A stretch of 64,000 nt of DNA from Candidatus Hebobacterum abditum (GCA_029821875.1 JALGXW010000003.1:110105-174104); one strand, 5' to 3'; positions 16,593 to 25,148 are shown, counted from the stretch's first letter. The notes: generated by a model from the letters alone, not told the origin. A program made the numbers and translations.

Positions 16593-18887
16593 ATGACAGT
16601 CACGGCGGACACGCTCCGGAGAGCTGACACAGAGCGAGTTGCGGACCTGCGACGCCGGGTGCGCGACGCGATGGAGCTCCCGCCTGTGGCCTGGGAGTGC
16701 CCGCCCCGAATCGACGACAGCTGGATGTCCAAGGCGCTCCCGGTGCGCAAGGCACGCGCCGTCGAGCTCAAGCTCGCCCACATGCCAACGGATCTGTGGC
16801 GGGGACAGCTCTTCGCCGGATCGATGACCCTCGAGCAGCCACGAACCCACGCTGAGTGGGGGTTCCCCGACTATACGACAGCCGAGGAGAAGGACGCAGC
16901 AGCCGAGCGCGGGATGAGCATCCATTCGGTATTCGGGCACGTCGTGCCAGACTACCCACGACTCCTCGCAAGGGGCCTCCGTGGGATTCGGGCGGAGGCG
17001 GAGGGGGAGCTTGCCGGGGCCGGGAACGCCGAGGAGACGGCATTCCTCGACTCAGTGATCATTGCACTGGACGCAGTGATGGCCTACACCGTGCGCCTCG
17101 CCGACGGCTGCGAAGCAGAGGCCGGGGAAGAGCCCGACGGCCAGCGAGCTGCAGAGCTGTGGCAGATGGCCTCGAACCTGCGGCAGGTCCCCGCCGGCCC
17201 GGCTCGATCCTTCTGGCAGGCGCTGCAGTCCGTATGGCTGCTTCACATGGTGTTCCACTCGACCATGAATGGCAATGCAATGGGGCGGCTCGATCAGTAT
17301 GTGTGGCCCCATCTCGAGGCGGACCTGGCGTCGGGTGCCCTGGACATGGATGCCGCCGCCGAGCTGGTCGACTGCTTCTGCCTCAAGTTCAACGAGCGCG
17401 CTCAGACGCTGGACGAGCAGCGGGCGGACGCGCGCGAGCCAGAGTCGGCTGATCTCAGCAGCCGAACGAGACACTACACGTCTTCGCAGATCGGAACCAA
17501 CCGCGACGGCCTCGATGCCGCGAACCACTGGCTGCAGAACATCGTCGTCGGCGGCCTGACGCCAGAGGCGCAGGACGGGGCGAATCCACTGACCTACCTC
17601 CTGCTCGATAGCTACCGCCGGAACCAGATGACGAATCCGCTCCTCACGGTCCGACTCCATGGGGATTCGCCCGAGGAGCTGGTTCGCTTTGCGGCCGAGG
17701 TGCTGAAGCAGGGCGGTGGAATGCCGGCCCTCTTCAACGACGAGGCCCTCATCCCGGCCCTGGAGGGCATCGACATCCCGACGAAGGACGCACGGGATTA
17801 CACGAATGATGGGTGCTGGGAGATCATCATCCCGGGGCGAACTGACTTCTGCTTCCAGCGTCTCAGCATGATGCTCTGCCTGGAGTGGGCGCTCAACCGC
17901 GGTCGCTCCCGGCTTGACGGCTCTCAGCAGGGACTCGACGCCGGCGACCCGCGTGCGTTCTCCTCCTACGAAGACGTCTGGCACGCCTTCCTCGCGCAGA
18001 TGGACGAGATGGTTGGGCGCGTCGTGCGGAAGGTCGTGAACTCCGTGGACGACCGCAGCACTATTGCCCCCGTTCCTCTGCTCAGCGCTCTCATAGAGGG
18101 GTGCATTCCGGCTCGCCGAGACATGACCGCCGGGGGCGCGAAGCATCGGACCTTCGGGATGCTCGCCGAGAGCGCCGCCCACGCAATCGACTCGCTAGCC
18201 GCGATCAAGACCGTTGTATTCGAGCAGAAGCAAGCGACAATGGCGGAGCTCTGCGAGGCGCTGGAGCACAACTTCAAAGAGCACGCCTCTCTCCGAAGAC
18301 GGTTTCTGGAGGCTCCCAAGTACGGGAACGACGACGAGGGGGCCGACGTCATCGGTCAGCAGATGATCGAAGCCTTCACGGCCGCCGTCGCCAAGCACGC
18401 GGCCGCTCACGACAGCCGGGTCAAGTTCCCCTCTGGGGTCGGCACGTTCTCCTGGTATGTGGGCATCGGCGAAGGGCTCGGGGCATCGCCGGACGGCAGG
18501 CTGTCGGGCGAGCCGGTCTCGTCGAACTTCTCGCCCGCGCTGGGGCGGGACATGCACGGCATTCCGGGGGCAGTGCTCTCCTACTCCAAGATGCTGCACG
18601 GCAAGCTGCCGGCCGGCGCGCCGCTCGATCTGCGTGTAGCAAGGAGACTGGTGGCAGGACCCGAGGGCACGGCTCGCATGGCGGCCCTCATGCGCAGCTT
18701 CGTGGACACCGGCGGGTCGATGATGACCTTGACGGTGGCCGATACGGAGGAGCTGCGGGCGGCCCAGCGCGAGCCGGAGAGGCACCGATCCCTGCGCGTC
18801 CGGATGGGCGGGTGGTGCGCCTACTTCACCATGCTCAGCCGAGAGCAGCAGGACCACCACATCCGCCGCCAGGACGGTCGTTCGTGA
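16593..18887 (+). CDS. glycyl radical enzyme, pyruvate formate-lyase superfamily, substrate unknown
   Basis: A 764-aa oxygen-sensitive enzyme. The thiyl-radical cysteine is Cys408 in NDGCWE, where most eliminase/dehydratase members read GCVE. The single Cys and following Glu point to the dehydratase/lyase branch rather than true pyruvate formate-lyase, which has two adjacent cysteines. The glycyl radical loop near the C-terminus is RMGGW, with Gly740 as radical site, followed by CAYFTMLSREQQDHHI. The N-terminal PFL domain has the family phrases FWQALQSVWLLHMVFH and GGMPALFNDEALIPAL. The ATG at 16593 has GGGGA 6 nt upstream; a GTG at 16572 lacks support. The activating enzyme follows with a 4-nt overlap. 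No microcompartment shell genes are nearby. Confidence 0.9.
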   Translation: MTVTADTLRRADTERVADLRRRVRDAMELPPVAWECPPRIDDSWMSKALPVRKARAVELKLAHMPTDLWRGQLFAGSMTLEQPRTHAEWGFPDYTTAEEKDAAAERGMSIHSVFGHVVPDYPRLLARGLRGIRAEAEGELAGAGNAEETAFLDSVIIALDAVMAYTVRLADGCEAEAGEEPDGQRAAELWQMASNLRQVPAGPARSFWQALQSVWLLHMVFHSTMNGNAMGRLDQYVWPHLEADLASGALDMDAAAELVDCFCLKFNERAQTLDEQRADAREPESADLSSRTRHYTSSQIGTNRDGLDAANHWLQNIVVGGLTPEAQDGANPLTYLLLDSYRRNQMTNPLLTVRLHGDSPEELVRFAAEVLKQGGGMPALFNDEALIPALEGIDIPTKDARDYTNDGCWEIIIPGRTDFCFQRLSMMLCLEWALNRGRSRLDGSQQGLDAGDPRAFSSYEDVWHAFLAQMDEMVGRVVRKVVNSVDDRSTIAPVPLLSALIEGCIPARRDMTAGGAKHRTFGMLAESAAHAIDSLAAIKTVVFEQKQATMAELCEALEHNFKEHASLRRRFLEAPKYGNDDEGADVIGQQMIEAFTAAVAKHAAAHDSRVKFPSGVGTFSWYVGIGEGLGASPDGRLSGEPVSSNFSPALGRDMHGIPGAVLSYSKMLHGKLPAGAPLDLRVARRLVAGPEGTARMAALMRSFVDTGGSMMTLTVADTEELRAAQREPERHRSLRVRMGGWCAYFTMLSREQQDHHIRRQDGRS

Positions 18888-19801
18888 AACAGAAGTCGAA
18901 TCCGCTCCCCGACGTACACGGCCTCGTTCTCGACATCGACACCTTCGCCGTCCACGACGGTCCCGGCATTCGAATGGCCGTCTACCTCAAGGGCTGTCAG
19001 CTCGCCTGCAAGTGGTGTCACAGCCCTGAGTCTCAGCGGGCCGGACCAGAGCTGGCGTTCGTCCGCGACCGGTGCGTGCTGTGCGGCGTCTGCGCACAGG
19101 CGTGTCCCAGGGGAGCGCACGCGGTCAGCGAATCAGGACACACGATCAATCGGGAGCACTGCGAGGCCTGTGGCCGCTGTGTCGAGCAGTGCGCCTCAGG
19201 GGCCCTCGCACTGAAGGGACACCACGTCACGGCTGGGGAGATCATTGACAGGGCGAGTCGCCTCAGGCCGTTCTTCGAGCATTCCGGAGGCGGGGTCACC
19301 CTCACTGGGGGAGAGGTGACGTGTCAGGTCGACTTTGCCGAAGCTGTGTTGGCGGGGTGCCGTAGCCGCGGCATCCACACAGCGATCGAGACGAACGGCG
19401 CGTGTCCGTGGGAGCAACTCGAGAAGCTCCTCCCCCACTCCGATCTGGTGCTCTACGATATCAAACTCATCGACGAGGCGGAGCACGAGCGGTGGACGGG
19501 AGCATCGAACAGTCCGATCCTGGGCAATGCCGCAAGGCTCTCGGGCCGCGCGGTCCAGGTGCGGGTCCCGCTGATTCCCGACATCACAGACACGGATGAG
19601 AACCTGCGCGCGATCTTCGCTTTCATGAACGGCGTCGGTCTGGAGTCGCTCGCGTTCCTTCGTTACAATGCGGCGGCCGCGGCCAAGTACGAGTGGTTCG
19701 ACCTGCCATTCGAGATCGAGGGGGAGCCGCAAGGCCGGGAACGCCTGCAGGCCATACTGGCGATGGCGAGGGAGGCTGGGCTAGAGGCCTCTATCTCGTG
19801 A
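18884..19801 (+). CDS. glycyl radical enzyme activating enzyme (radical SAM)
   Basis: A 305-aa radical SAM activase that installs the glycyl radical on the preceding enzyme. The SAM cluster cysteines are Cys38, Cys42 and Cys45 (CX3CX2C in KGCQLACKWCHSPE). Two inserted ferredoxin-type clusters follow: Cys64, 67, 70, 74 and Cys93, 96, 99, 103. This arrangement is typical of activases for dehydratase- and lyase-type glycyl radical enzymes and is absent from the simple PFL activase. TLTGGEVTCQ and AIETNG are SAM-binding motifs. The GTG start overlaps the TGA of the enzyme gene (GTGA), so the two are translationally coupled. Open frame continues far upstream inside the enzyme gene but is only a shadow. 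Confidence 0.92.
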   Translation: MKQKSNPLPDVHGLVLDIDTFAVHDGPGIRMAVYLKGCQLACKWCHSPESQRAGPELAFVRDRCVLCGVCAQACPRGAHAVSESGHTINREHCEACGRCVEQCASGALALKGHHVTAGEIIDRASRLRPFFEHSGGGVTLTGGEVTCQVDFAEAVLAGCRSRGIHTAIETNGACPWEQLEKLLPHSDLVLYDIKLIDEAEHERWTGASNSPILGNAARLSGRAVQVRVPLIPDITDTDENLRAIFAFMNGVGLESLAFLRYNAAAAAKYEWFDLPFEIEGEPQGRERLQAILAMAREAGLEASIS

Positions 19802-19835
19802 GGCCGAGAGCTGCCAGGCGCCGCCGTCTCAGGCC

Positions 19836-20435
19836 TTAGGACTCCGACTCCCCGCCCAGGCGGCCGAGGCCGCTCTCCTCTGCAGAGGTCAGGTCCGCCT
19901 CCGAACCTATCTGGTGGAGCCGACTCCGTACGTCGTCCACTTGCTCGGGCTTCAGGCTCTTCTCCAGCATCGGGAAGATCAGCGAGTCTTCCTTCGCGGC
20001 ATGCCTCTGAAGCAGGCCGGCAGTGAGACTGGACAACGCGAGCAGCTTGCCCGCGGATGCCTCGTCGGGTCCGCCGCTCGCCTCGACCTGATGAACGAGC
20101 TGCAGCATCTCATCAGTCCGGGCCGCCAGAGAAGCATGCGCGCTCATGTCGTCCTCGGCCTCTTCGGCGAAGAAGCTGCCGAACACATCGGCGCCCTTTG
20201 CGCCCTCCGAGATCATACGCCGAGCTTCCGGAAACAACCCCTCTTCTTCCCTGCGAAAGTGGACTCGCAGACGACGGCGGAACATCTCGAGCTCATCGCG
20301 CACTACACCGGCCCCGCCCAGCGAGGAGGCGTCAGCGCCCACTAGGCCTCGCACCGCCGACTGCAGGTCCTGCATCTCTCGCAGGAGAGCCGTGTGCTCT
20401 TCTCTCAGGTCCTCAAACGGTGATCTGACGGACAT
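19836..20435 (-). CDS. hemerythrin-like (HHE domain) protein
   Basis: A 199-aa helical protein of the hemerythrin/HHE cation-binding family. Candidate di-iron ligands are His in REEHTALLREM (helix 1), His and Glu in LRVHFRREEEGLFPEA (helix 2), His in DDMSAHASLAARTDEM (helix 3) and His in LLQRHAAKEDSLIFPMLE (helix 4). Such proteins sense or bind oxygen or nitric oxide or store iron. That fits an organism with an oxygen-sensitive glycyl radical enzyme encoded next door, although the genes converge and are not an operon. ATG 20435 has GGAGG 6 nt upstream. Confidence 0.85.
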   Translation of the reverse strand: MSVRSPFEDLREEHTALLREMQDLQSAVRGLVGADASSLGGAGVVRDELEMFRRRLRVHFRREEEGLFPEARRMISEGAKGADVFGSFFAEEAEDDMSAHASLAARTDEMLQLVHQVEASGGPDEASAGKLLALSSLTAGLLQRHAAKEDSLIFPMLEKSLKPEQVDDVRSRLHQIGSEADLTSAEESGLGRLGGESES

Positions 20436-20634
20436 GCCTATCCTCCGTATCCTCGAAGCTACCACTCGCATCTTGTGCTTACCTGCGGGGCATCCTGCCG
20501 ACTTTTTCCTGGAGGGTGTACGGTATCTGCGCGACGAAAGGACTCGCCCCTGGCCCCGCCTAATTGAGCCTCACGCGCAGTGGTATGGCCAACTGCACGT
20601 AGATGATCGCTCTTGAGGGCCACTCGCACAGTCG

Positions 20635-21786
20635 ATGAGACCGCCTGTTAAGACAATGATCGTCATGGGGACGCGGCCGGAGGTCGTGAAGCTCGCCCCT
20701 CTCGCGCTGGAGCTCCGCCGCTGCCCGAAGGAGTTCCGCGTCACGCTGGTCGGCACCGGCCAGCACCGGGACCTCGTGCCCCAGCATCTGCGGCCGTTCA
20801 GGCTGCGGCTGGATGCCGACCTCGGCGTGATGAAAGCGCGTCAGGCTCTGGCGGAAATCACCGCACGCACGGTGCGGCGCATGGACACACTTCTGGCAGA
20901 CGATCCTCCGGATCTCGTGATCGTCGAGGGAGACACAACCGCGGTCCTCGCGGCCGGGCTCGCAGCCTTCTACCGCAAGATCCCGGTCGCTCATGTCGAG
21001 GCGGGCCTGCGCTCCCGAGACATCTACAACCCCTTTCCCGAGGAAATCAACCGCCGACTCGTCGGCGGACTCGCGGAGATTCACTTCGCGCCGACCGCCA
21101 GCGCGCGGGAGAATCTGCTCTCCGAGAACGTTCCTTCAGACCGGATCTTCGTGACCGGGAACACGGCCATCGACGCCCTGCTGATCGCGGCCAGGCGCAG
21201 GCCGAAGCCGCCGGCTGTGCCCGCAGCGGCGCTCCGCGGCCGGCGTATGATTCTGGTTACAGCGCACAGGCGCGAGAACTGGGACCGTGGCATCCGAGAG
21301 ATCTGCCTCGCCCTGCGCGATCTGCTGGAGCGCTTCGGAGACATTGCCGTCGTCTATCCGGTCCACCCGAACCCGGTGGTACGAGACCAGGCTGCGGAGT
21401 TGCTCGGCAGTCAAGATAGAGCGCACCTGATCGCGCCGGCCGGATACGTCGAGTTCGTGGATCTCATGAAGCGCAGCTATGTGATACTGACAGACTCCGG
21501 CGGCGTTCAGGAAGAGGCGCCGTCGCTGGGCAAACCGGTCCTCGTCATGCGGGAGAAGACGGAGCGAACCGAGGGAATCGAGGCCGGCTGCTCTCGGCTG
21601 GTCGGCGCGGAAAGGAAGCGCGTTGTCGCGGAGACGTCCCGCGTCTTGTGCGACGCGACCCTCTACAGGACGATGGTGGCCTCCGCCAACCCCTACGGGG
21701 ACGGGAAGGCCGCTTCCCGGATACGGCGGGCGCTGGCGTATCATCTCGGCCTTACTCGGCGTCGCCCCCAGGACTTCGGCCGCTAG
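20635..21786 (+). CDS. wecB: UDP-N-acetylglucosamine 2-epimerase (non-hydrolysing)
   Basis: A 383-aa cytoplasmic GT-B-fold enzyme interconverting UDP-GlcNAc and UDP-ManNAc for surface polysaccharides. Motifs seen are VMGTRPEVVKLAPL at the N-terminus, AHVEAGLRSRD, FPEEINRRLV, VTAHRRENW, and the UDP-binding segment TDSGGVQEEAPSLGKPVLVMR followed by ERTEGIEAG. Length matches the family (about 370-390 aa). It stands alone here, with a hemerythrin gene divergent upstream and a BrkB gene convergent downstream, so its polysaccharide pathway is elsewhere. Confidence 0.92.
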   Translation: MRPPVKTMIVMGTRPEVVKLAPLALELRRCPKEFRVTLVGTGQHRDLVPQHLRPFRLRLDADLGVMKARQALAEITARTVRRMDTLLADDPPDLVIVEGDTTAVLAAGLAAFYRKIPVAHVEAGLRSRDIYNPFPEEINRRLVGGLAEIHFAPTASARENLLSENVPSDRIFVTGNTAIDALLIAARRRPKPPAVPAAALRGRRMILVTAHRRENWDRGIREICLALRDLLERFGDIAVVYPVHPNPVVRDQAAELLGSQDRAHLIAPAGYVEFVDLMKRSYVILTDSGGVQEEAPSLGKPVLVMREKTERTEGIEAGCSRLVGAERKRVVAETSRVLCDATLYRTMVASANPYGDGKAASRIRRALAYHLGLTRRRPQDFGR

Positions 21787-21795
21787 AACGGCGAT

Positions 21796-21823
21796 CTGAG
21801 CGGCCGGCATCGATCGCGCTCAG
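21796..21823. terminator. hairpin between convergent wecB and yihY-like genes
   Basis: A perfect 7-bp dyad CTGAGCG/CGCTCAG with a 14-nt loop begins 10 nt after the wecB stop and overlaps the last bases of the convergent gene. No T-run is present, so it is a modest terminator candidate. Confidence 0.3.
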
Positions 21824-22689
21824 GCCTCTGTCGGCTCCCCTTCGCGCCAGTAGCGATCTTGCGCGGCCGCGCCAAGCTCTGCGCAGAAGATCATGACAAA
21901 GGCGGAGTAGTAGATCCACAGCAGCAAGACCACCGCCCCCGCCAACGGGCCATAGAGCTGGCCATAGCGGCTACTTCCCGCCACGAGGAGCGAGAAGATG
22001 GACCGAGACGCGATCCACAGAAGGCCCGCTGGCACGGCGGCCAACAAGGCCGCCCTTGCAGTGACCCGGCCGCCCGGAAGCAGACGGTAGAGCGCGAAGA
22101 ACAGCGAGACAGCAATCACAGTGTGAAGAGTCCAGCTGATGGCGCTGTTTAGCAGGTTGACATACCCGAAGTAGTCGAGGTGCGCACTGAGGCTGTTGGC
22201 ATAGGAGCTGACAGTCGCGACGACGCTGACTATCACCGTGCTTGCGAGGAAGATCAGCCCGGCGGCCAGCACGGCCACGAAGCTGATCGCCTTGTGACCG
22301 AAGTAGCTGCGCTTCGGCTCGCCGCTCCAGACAGTCGTCAATATCATCGACAGCGCCGTGAACAGATGCATCCCGGACCAGAGCAGCGCGAGCGTGCCGA
22401 CGATATCGACGAGCCAGCGGCCGCTGGAGGTGCGGGTGGTGTCCAGCGCCCTCATCAGGACCGTGCTCGACCCTGGGAAGTAGTCTTGGAGGGCCGCCTC
22501 GACGTGTGTGTAGGCCTGCTCGGAACCGATGAGATGCCCAACCGCGGAGATGAGAAGCAGGCCCAGCGGTATCAGCGACACGGAGGCGAAGAACGCCACC
22601 GACCCGGCCATGAGTCCCCCCGCATCGCGAGCGAACTTCTGGTGGGCTGCGATGAGCAGAATCCACGCCTCGCGGAGCCAGTGTCGCAC
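21820..22689 (-). CDS. YihY/virulence factor BrkB family membrane protein
   Basis: A 289-aa inner-membrane protein with about six hydrophobic segments. Family phrases include GLMAGSVAFFASVSLIPLGLLL near the N-terminus, WSGMHLFTALSMILTTVW, and the C-terminal YGPLAGAVVLLLWIYYSAFVMIFCAELGAA, which is the strongest YihY/BrkB marker. Molecular function is unsettled (formerly and wrongly called RNase BN). The GTG at 22689 was chosen because GGGAGG lies 7 nt upstream. An ATG at 22716 and a long open frame further upstream lack ribosome-binding support and show no coding-like composition. Confidence 0.87.
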   Translation of the reverse strand: MRHWLREAWILLIAAHQKFARDAGGLMAGSVAFFASVSLIPLGLLLISAVGHLIGSEQAYTHVEAALQDYFPGSSTVLMRALDTTRTSSGRWLVDIVGTLALLWSGMHLFTALSMILTTVWSGEPKRSYFGHKAISFVAVLAAGLIFLASTVIVSVVATVSSYANSLSAHLDYFGYVNLLNSAISWTLHTVIAVSLFFALYRLLPGGRVTARAALLAAVPAGLLWIASRSIFSLLVAGSSRYGQLYGPLAGAVVLLLWIYYSAFVMIFCAELGAAAQDRYWREGEPTEA

Positions 22690-22965
22690 GAACGCCCCTC
22701 CCGAATCTGGCGGCATCGCCGGGAGCAGGAACCGTCCGCTCGCTCTCCCCTCACGTGTGCCGCCGCTTCCCGCCCAGAGCGGATCGAGGGTGCCCCTCCT
22801 TGGCTCCCCCGCCTTGGGGCACAGTATACCCGAACAGACATCAAACGAGAAGAGCGCGGCGGAAAGCGGCCGGCAGCGCCACTGGTTTCTCGCGGCGCCG
22901 AGCGCTTCCGGCCATGGATGCTGCCAGGCTGAGACGAGTTTGTGCAGAACATGAAGTGCAGGTGA

Positions 22966-23520
22966 ATGAGGGTGCTGTCCACGCTTGCCCTGTGCGTCCT
23001 CGGCGCAATCTATCTGGCCGCTGAGGGGCCGCCGCCAGCGCACACCATCGGCGGCGTGCCCCTGGTGGAGCAGGCCGCCCACTGGTGCGGCCCATCGGCC
23101 CTCGCCTCGGTCCTTCAGTACCACGGGGAGACCGTGAGCCCCGAAGATATCGCGGACGAGATCTACCTGCCTGACTACCGCGGGTCTCTGAACGTGGACC
23201 TACTCCTCTACGCGCGCAGGCGCGACTTCGACGCCTGGGCCGGGGAGGGCTCCGACGATGTCCTGAGAAGAGCGATCGCGCGGAACCGGCCGGTCATCTG
23301 TATGGTGCGCCGCGGGAATGCCCTGGCACGGCGGAACCACTTCGTTGTCGTGTCGGGCTATGATTCACCGCGAGGCTTGTGGGTCGTTGACAGCGGGGCG
23401 AGAAAGCTGGAGACACAGAGTGAAGCGGCCTTCGAGGCAGAATGGCGCGAATGTGATCGTTGGGCGCTCGTCGTGGAGGGACGAAAGGCAAGACAGGCGG
23501 AGGAGCGTCCGCCCGAGTAG
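22966..23520 (+). CDS. C39-like cysteine peptidase domain protein, PA2778-type
   Basis: A 184-aa exported protein. The N-terminal hydrophobic stretch VLSTLALCVLGAIYLAA is a signal peptide or membrane anchor. The C39/papain-like fold follows with Cys41 in AHWCGPSALASVLQYHG, His125 in RRNHFVVVSGYD and Asp142 in VVDSGARKL, a complete catalytic triad. The phrase EIYLPDYRGSLNVDLL is characteristic of the PA2778 family of cysteine peptidases. In that family the peptidase is normally fused to C-terminal TPR repeats; here the protein stops after the peptidase domain and the TPRs are in the next gene. The substrate is unknown. Confidence 0.8.
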   Translation: MRVLSTLALCVLGAIYLAAEGPPPAHTIGGVPLVEQAAHWCGPSALASVLQYHGETVSPEDIADEIYLPDYRGSLNVDLLLYARRRDFDAWAGEGSDDVLRRAIARNRPVICMVRRGNALARRNHFVVVSGYDSPRGLWVVDSGARKLETQSEAAFEAEWRECDRWALVVEGRKARQAEERPPE

Positions 23521-23628
23521 CTCGGCTCTCGGCGCGGCCGAAGCGACAGACACCCAGAGCGTGAGCGGGAACACCAAGGCATGCAGGCACGGCGACCACG
23601 TCAGACCCAGGTTGAGGTGCGCGTGTTG

Positions 23629-24387
23629 ATGACCCGGCTGCGCGGAGTCAGTCCGATTCCGCTAGTGCTTATCCTGCTGTCTGCTGTAGCGGGCTGCGAG
23701 ACAGATCGGGACGGAGTGACCGTGGACGTGACCTCAACTGTCAAAGCCTATCAGGAGTACGTTGACCGTCAGCCGGACAGGGCCGAGGTTGAGGCGATGA
23801 TCGCCCGCATGCCTGCTGAGCAGCTGAACGACCTCGGCGTGTTGTACGAGAGCGAAGGGAGACTGGAGGAAGCGGAGTGGGCCTACCAGCAGGCGGTGTG
23901 GCGGGATCCCAGATACGCGCAGGCATATGTGAACCTCGGAAACGTCTTGCGGAAGCTGGAGAGGCCGGAAGAGGCCATGCTTCGCTATCGCCAGGCCATG
24001 GCGGCTGACCCTGATTCGTTCGTTGCCGTGAACAACTTCGCGGATCTCTGCGCAGCCGAACGAACGTGCATCGAGGAGGCGATCCAACGGCTTTCTCCAA
24101 TGGTGGCAAGGGCCGGCGCGCAGCGTCCCTACGCGCTCGACACTCTCGGGTGGCTCAACTGCTGCTTGGGCGAGCACGAGGAGGCCCTCGAACTCCTTCA
24201 GGCGGCCCTCCAGGAAGCGCCGCAGGAGGATGACCTCCTGCGTGCGAGCATTCACAGTCACCTGGCCGAAGCTTACGGCTCGCTCGGCCGACAGGAAGAA
24301 GCTGAAGCTCACGAGGCGGAAGCAAGATGCATACGCCAGCGCCTGGAGCGGGATCATCCCCGCCCGGCGGGCGCTGAGGGGGAGTAG
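23629..24387 (+). CDS. TPR-repeat lipoprotein
   Basis: A 252-aa lipoprotein. A signal sequence of 22 residues ends in the lipobox VAGC, with Cys23 as lipidation site. At least four tetratricopeptide repeats follow: LNDLGVLYESEGRLEEAEWAY, AYVNLGNVLRKLERPEEAMLRY, AVNNFADLCAAER and ALDTLGWLNCCLGEHEEALEL. ATG 23629 was chosen because GAGGTG lies 7 nt upstream and it gives a clean lipoprotein signal; the open frame extends upstream to 23581. The gene lies 108 nt after the C39-like peptidase gene and supplies the TPR half that PA2778-family peptidases usually carry in cis. An interaction of the two in the periplasm is an inference. Confidence 0.8.
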   Translation: MTRLRGVSPIPLVLILLSAVAGCETDRDGVTVDVTSTVKAYQEYVDRQPDRAEVEAMIARMPAEQLNDLGVLYESEGRLEEAEWAYQQAVWRDPRYAQAYVNLGNVLRKLERPEEAMLRYRQAMAADPDSFVAVNNFADLCAAERTCIEEAIQRLSPMVARAGAQRPYALDTLGWLNCCLGEHEEALELLQAALQEAPQEDDLLRASIHSHLAEAYGSLGRQEEAEAHEAEARCIRQRLERDHPRPAGAEGE

Positions 24388-24601
24388 CAGCACAGGGCTG
24401 CGGTCGCTGCCCCTGCTTCAGGGCACACCTGTCCCCCGTGTGGTTCTGAGCCGCCTCCCTGACCTCGCCCGAGCGGCGAAATCGTCGGCGTGTTGCCTCA
24501 GGCAGGCGCGGGGCCGGGCACGGAGAAGGGAGTGAGCGCTGGCGTCTGCACCAGCAGCCCAGCCGATAGCGCAGCAGGGAACGGGAAAGGAGGTGATCTA
24601 C

Positions 24602-24958
24602 TTGGGACGCAGTGTAGGCAGGAGGTTGGTCGCCGTCGTACTCGTGGCCCTCGTGTCAGCGGTCTTCACCGGCGCGGCCGCGTGGGCAGCGCCGGTGCCA
24701 TCGCAGAGCTCGACCGGCTCCGTAGACCCTGTTGAGAAAGAGGCAGTCGCAGCAGAGCGTGCGATTGTGACAGGGGCGCTCATGGACTTCGGCCTGACCG
24801 AGGAAGATGCCGACGCGCGGGCGGCTCTGCTGACAGATGCGGAGATCCACATGCTCGCCAGCGATTTGGACTCGATGCAGGTTGCTGGCGACAACTTCCA
24901 GTGGGACACGACGACTGTCCTGCTCGTGCTGATCTTGGTCGTTCTCATAGTCGACTGA
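24602..24958 (+). CDS. PA2779-like small membrane protein
   Basis: A 118-aa protein with an N-terminal signal/TM segment (RRLVAVVLVALVSAVFTGAAAWA), a short helical core (ERAIVTGALMDFGLTEEDADARAALLTDAEIHMLASDLDSM) and a C-terminal hydrophobic tail (TTVLLVLILVVLIVD). This layout and the core pattern, in which an ERAxV... segment is followed by LGxxxxxAxARxAxLtdaE, match the PA2779 family, usually encoded beside a PA2778 cysteine peptidase. The start is taken as TTG 24602, because a full-length AGGAGGTGAT ribosome-binding site ends in the right place (8 nt from AGGAGG to TTG). A GTG at 24593 lies inside that site. Confidence 0.75.
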   Translation: MGRSVGRRLVAVVLVALVSAVFTGAAAWAAPVPSQSSTGSVDPVEKEAVAAERAIVTGALMDFGLTEEDADARAALLTDAEIHMLASDLDSMQVAGDNFQWDTTTVLLVLILVVLIVD

Positions 24959-24986
24959 AGCACTGGACCGCGTTGTGTATGGCAGC

Positions 24987-25010
24987 GGCGGCGCTCTTCC
25001 GAGCGCCGCC
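24987..25010. terminator. strong hairpin between convergent genes
   Basis: A perfect 10-bp stem GGCGGCGCTC/GAGCGCCGCC with a TTCC tetraloop, 28 nt after the PA2779-like stop. It lies in the gap before the convergent radical SAM gene. No T-tract follows. It is the most terminator-like structure in this gap. Confidence 0.55.
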
Positions 25011-25148
25011 GGCGCGTGAGGGGCAAGAACTCGGGGTGCTTCCTGAGTCCGAACCTGGTCGAAGATGGGCCCTCGGGCGTCCTTAGAGCGCTGGCGCGAG
25101 CGGGGGCCCGCAAAACAGGGGCAGCCGGATGCACACCGAGAGGCGGGC

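Noticed and set aside
14469..16940. Very long open frame on the minus strand (over 800 codons) opposite the flavoprotein, MBL and aminotransferase genes
   Set aside because: It spans three well-supported plus-strand genes, has His/Arg/Leu-rich composition and no domain. It is a high-G+C antisense shadow.
22716..23124. Longer N-terminus for the YihY/BrkB gene
   Set aside because: The added residues are low-complexity and overlap the start of the divergent peptidase gene. The GTG at 22689 has a well-spaced ribosome-binding site.
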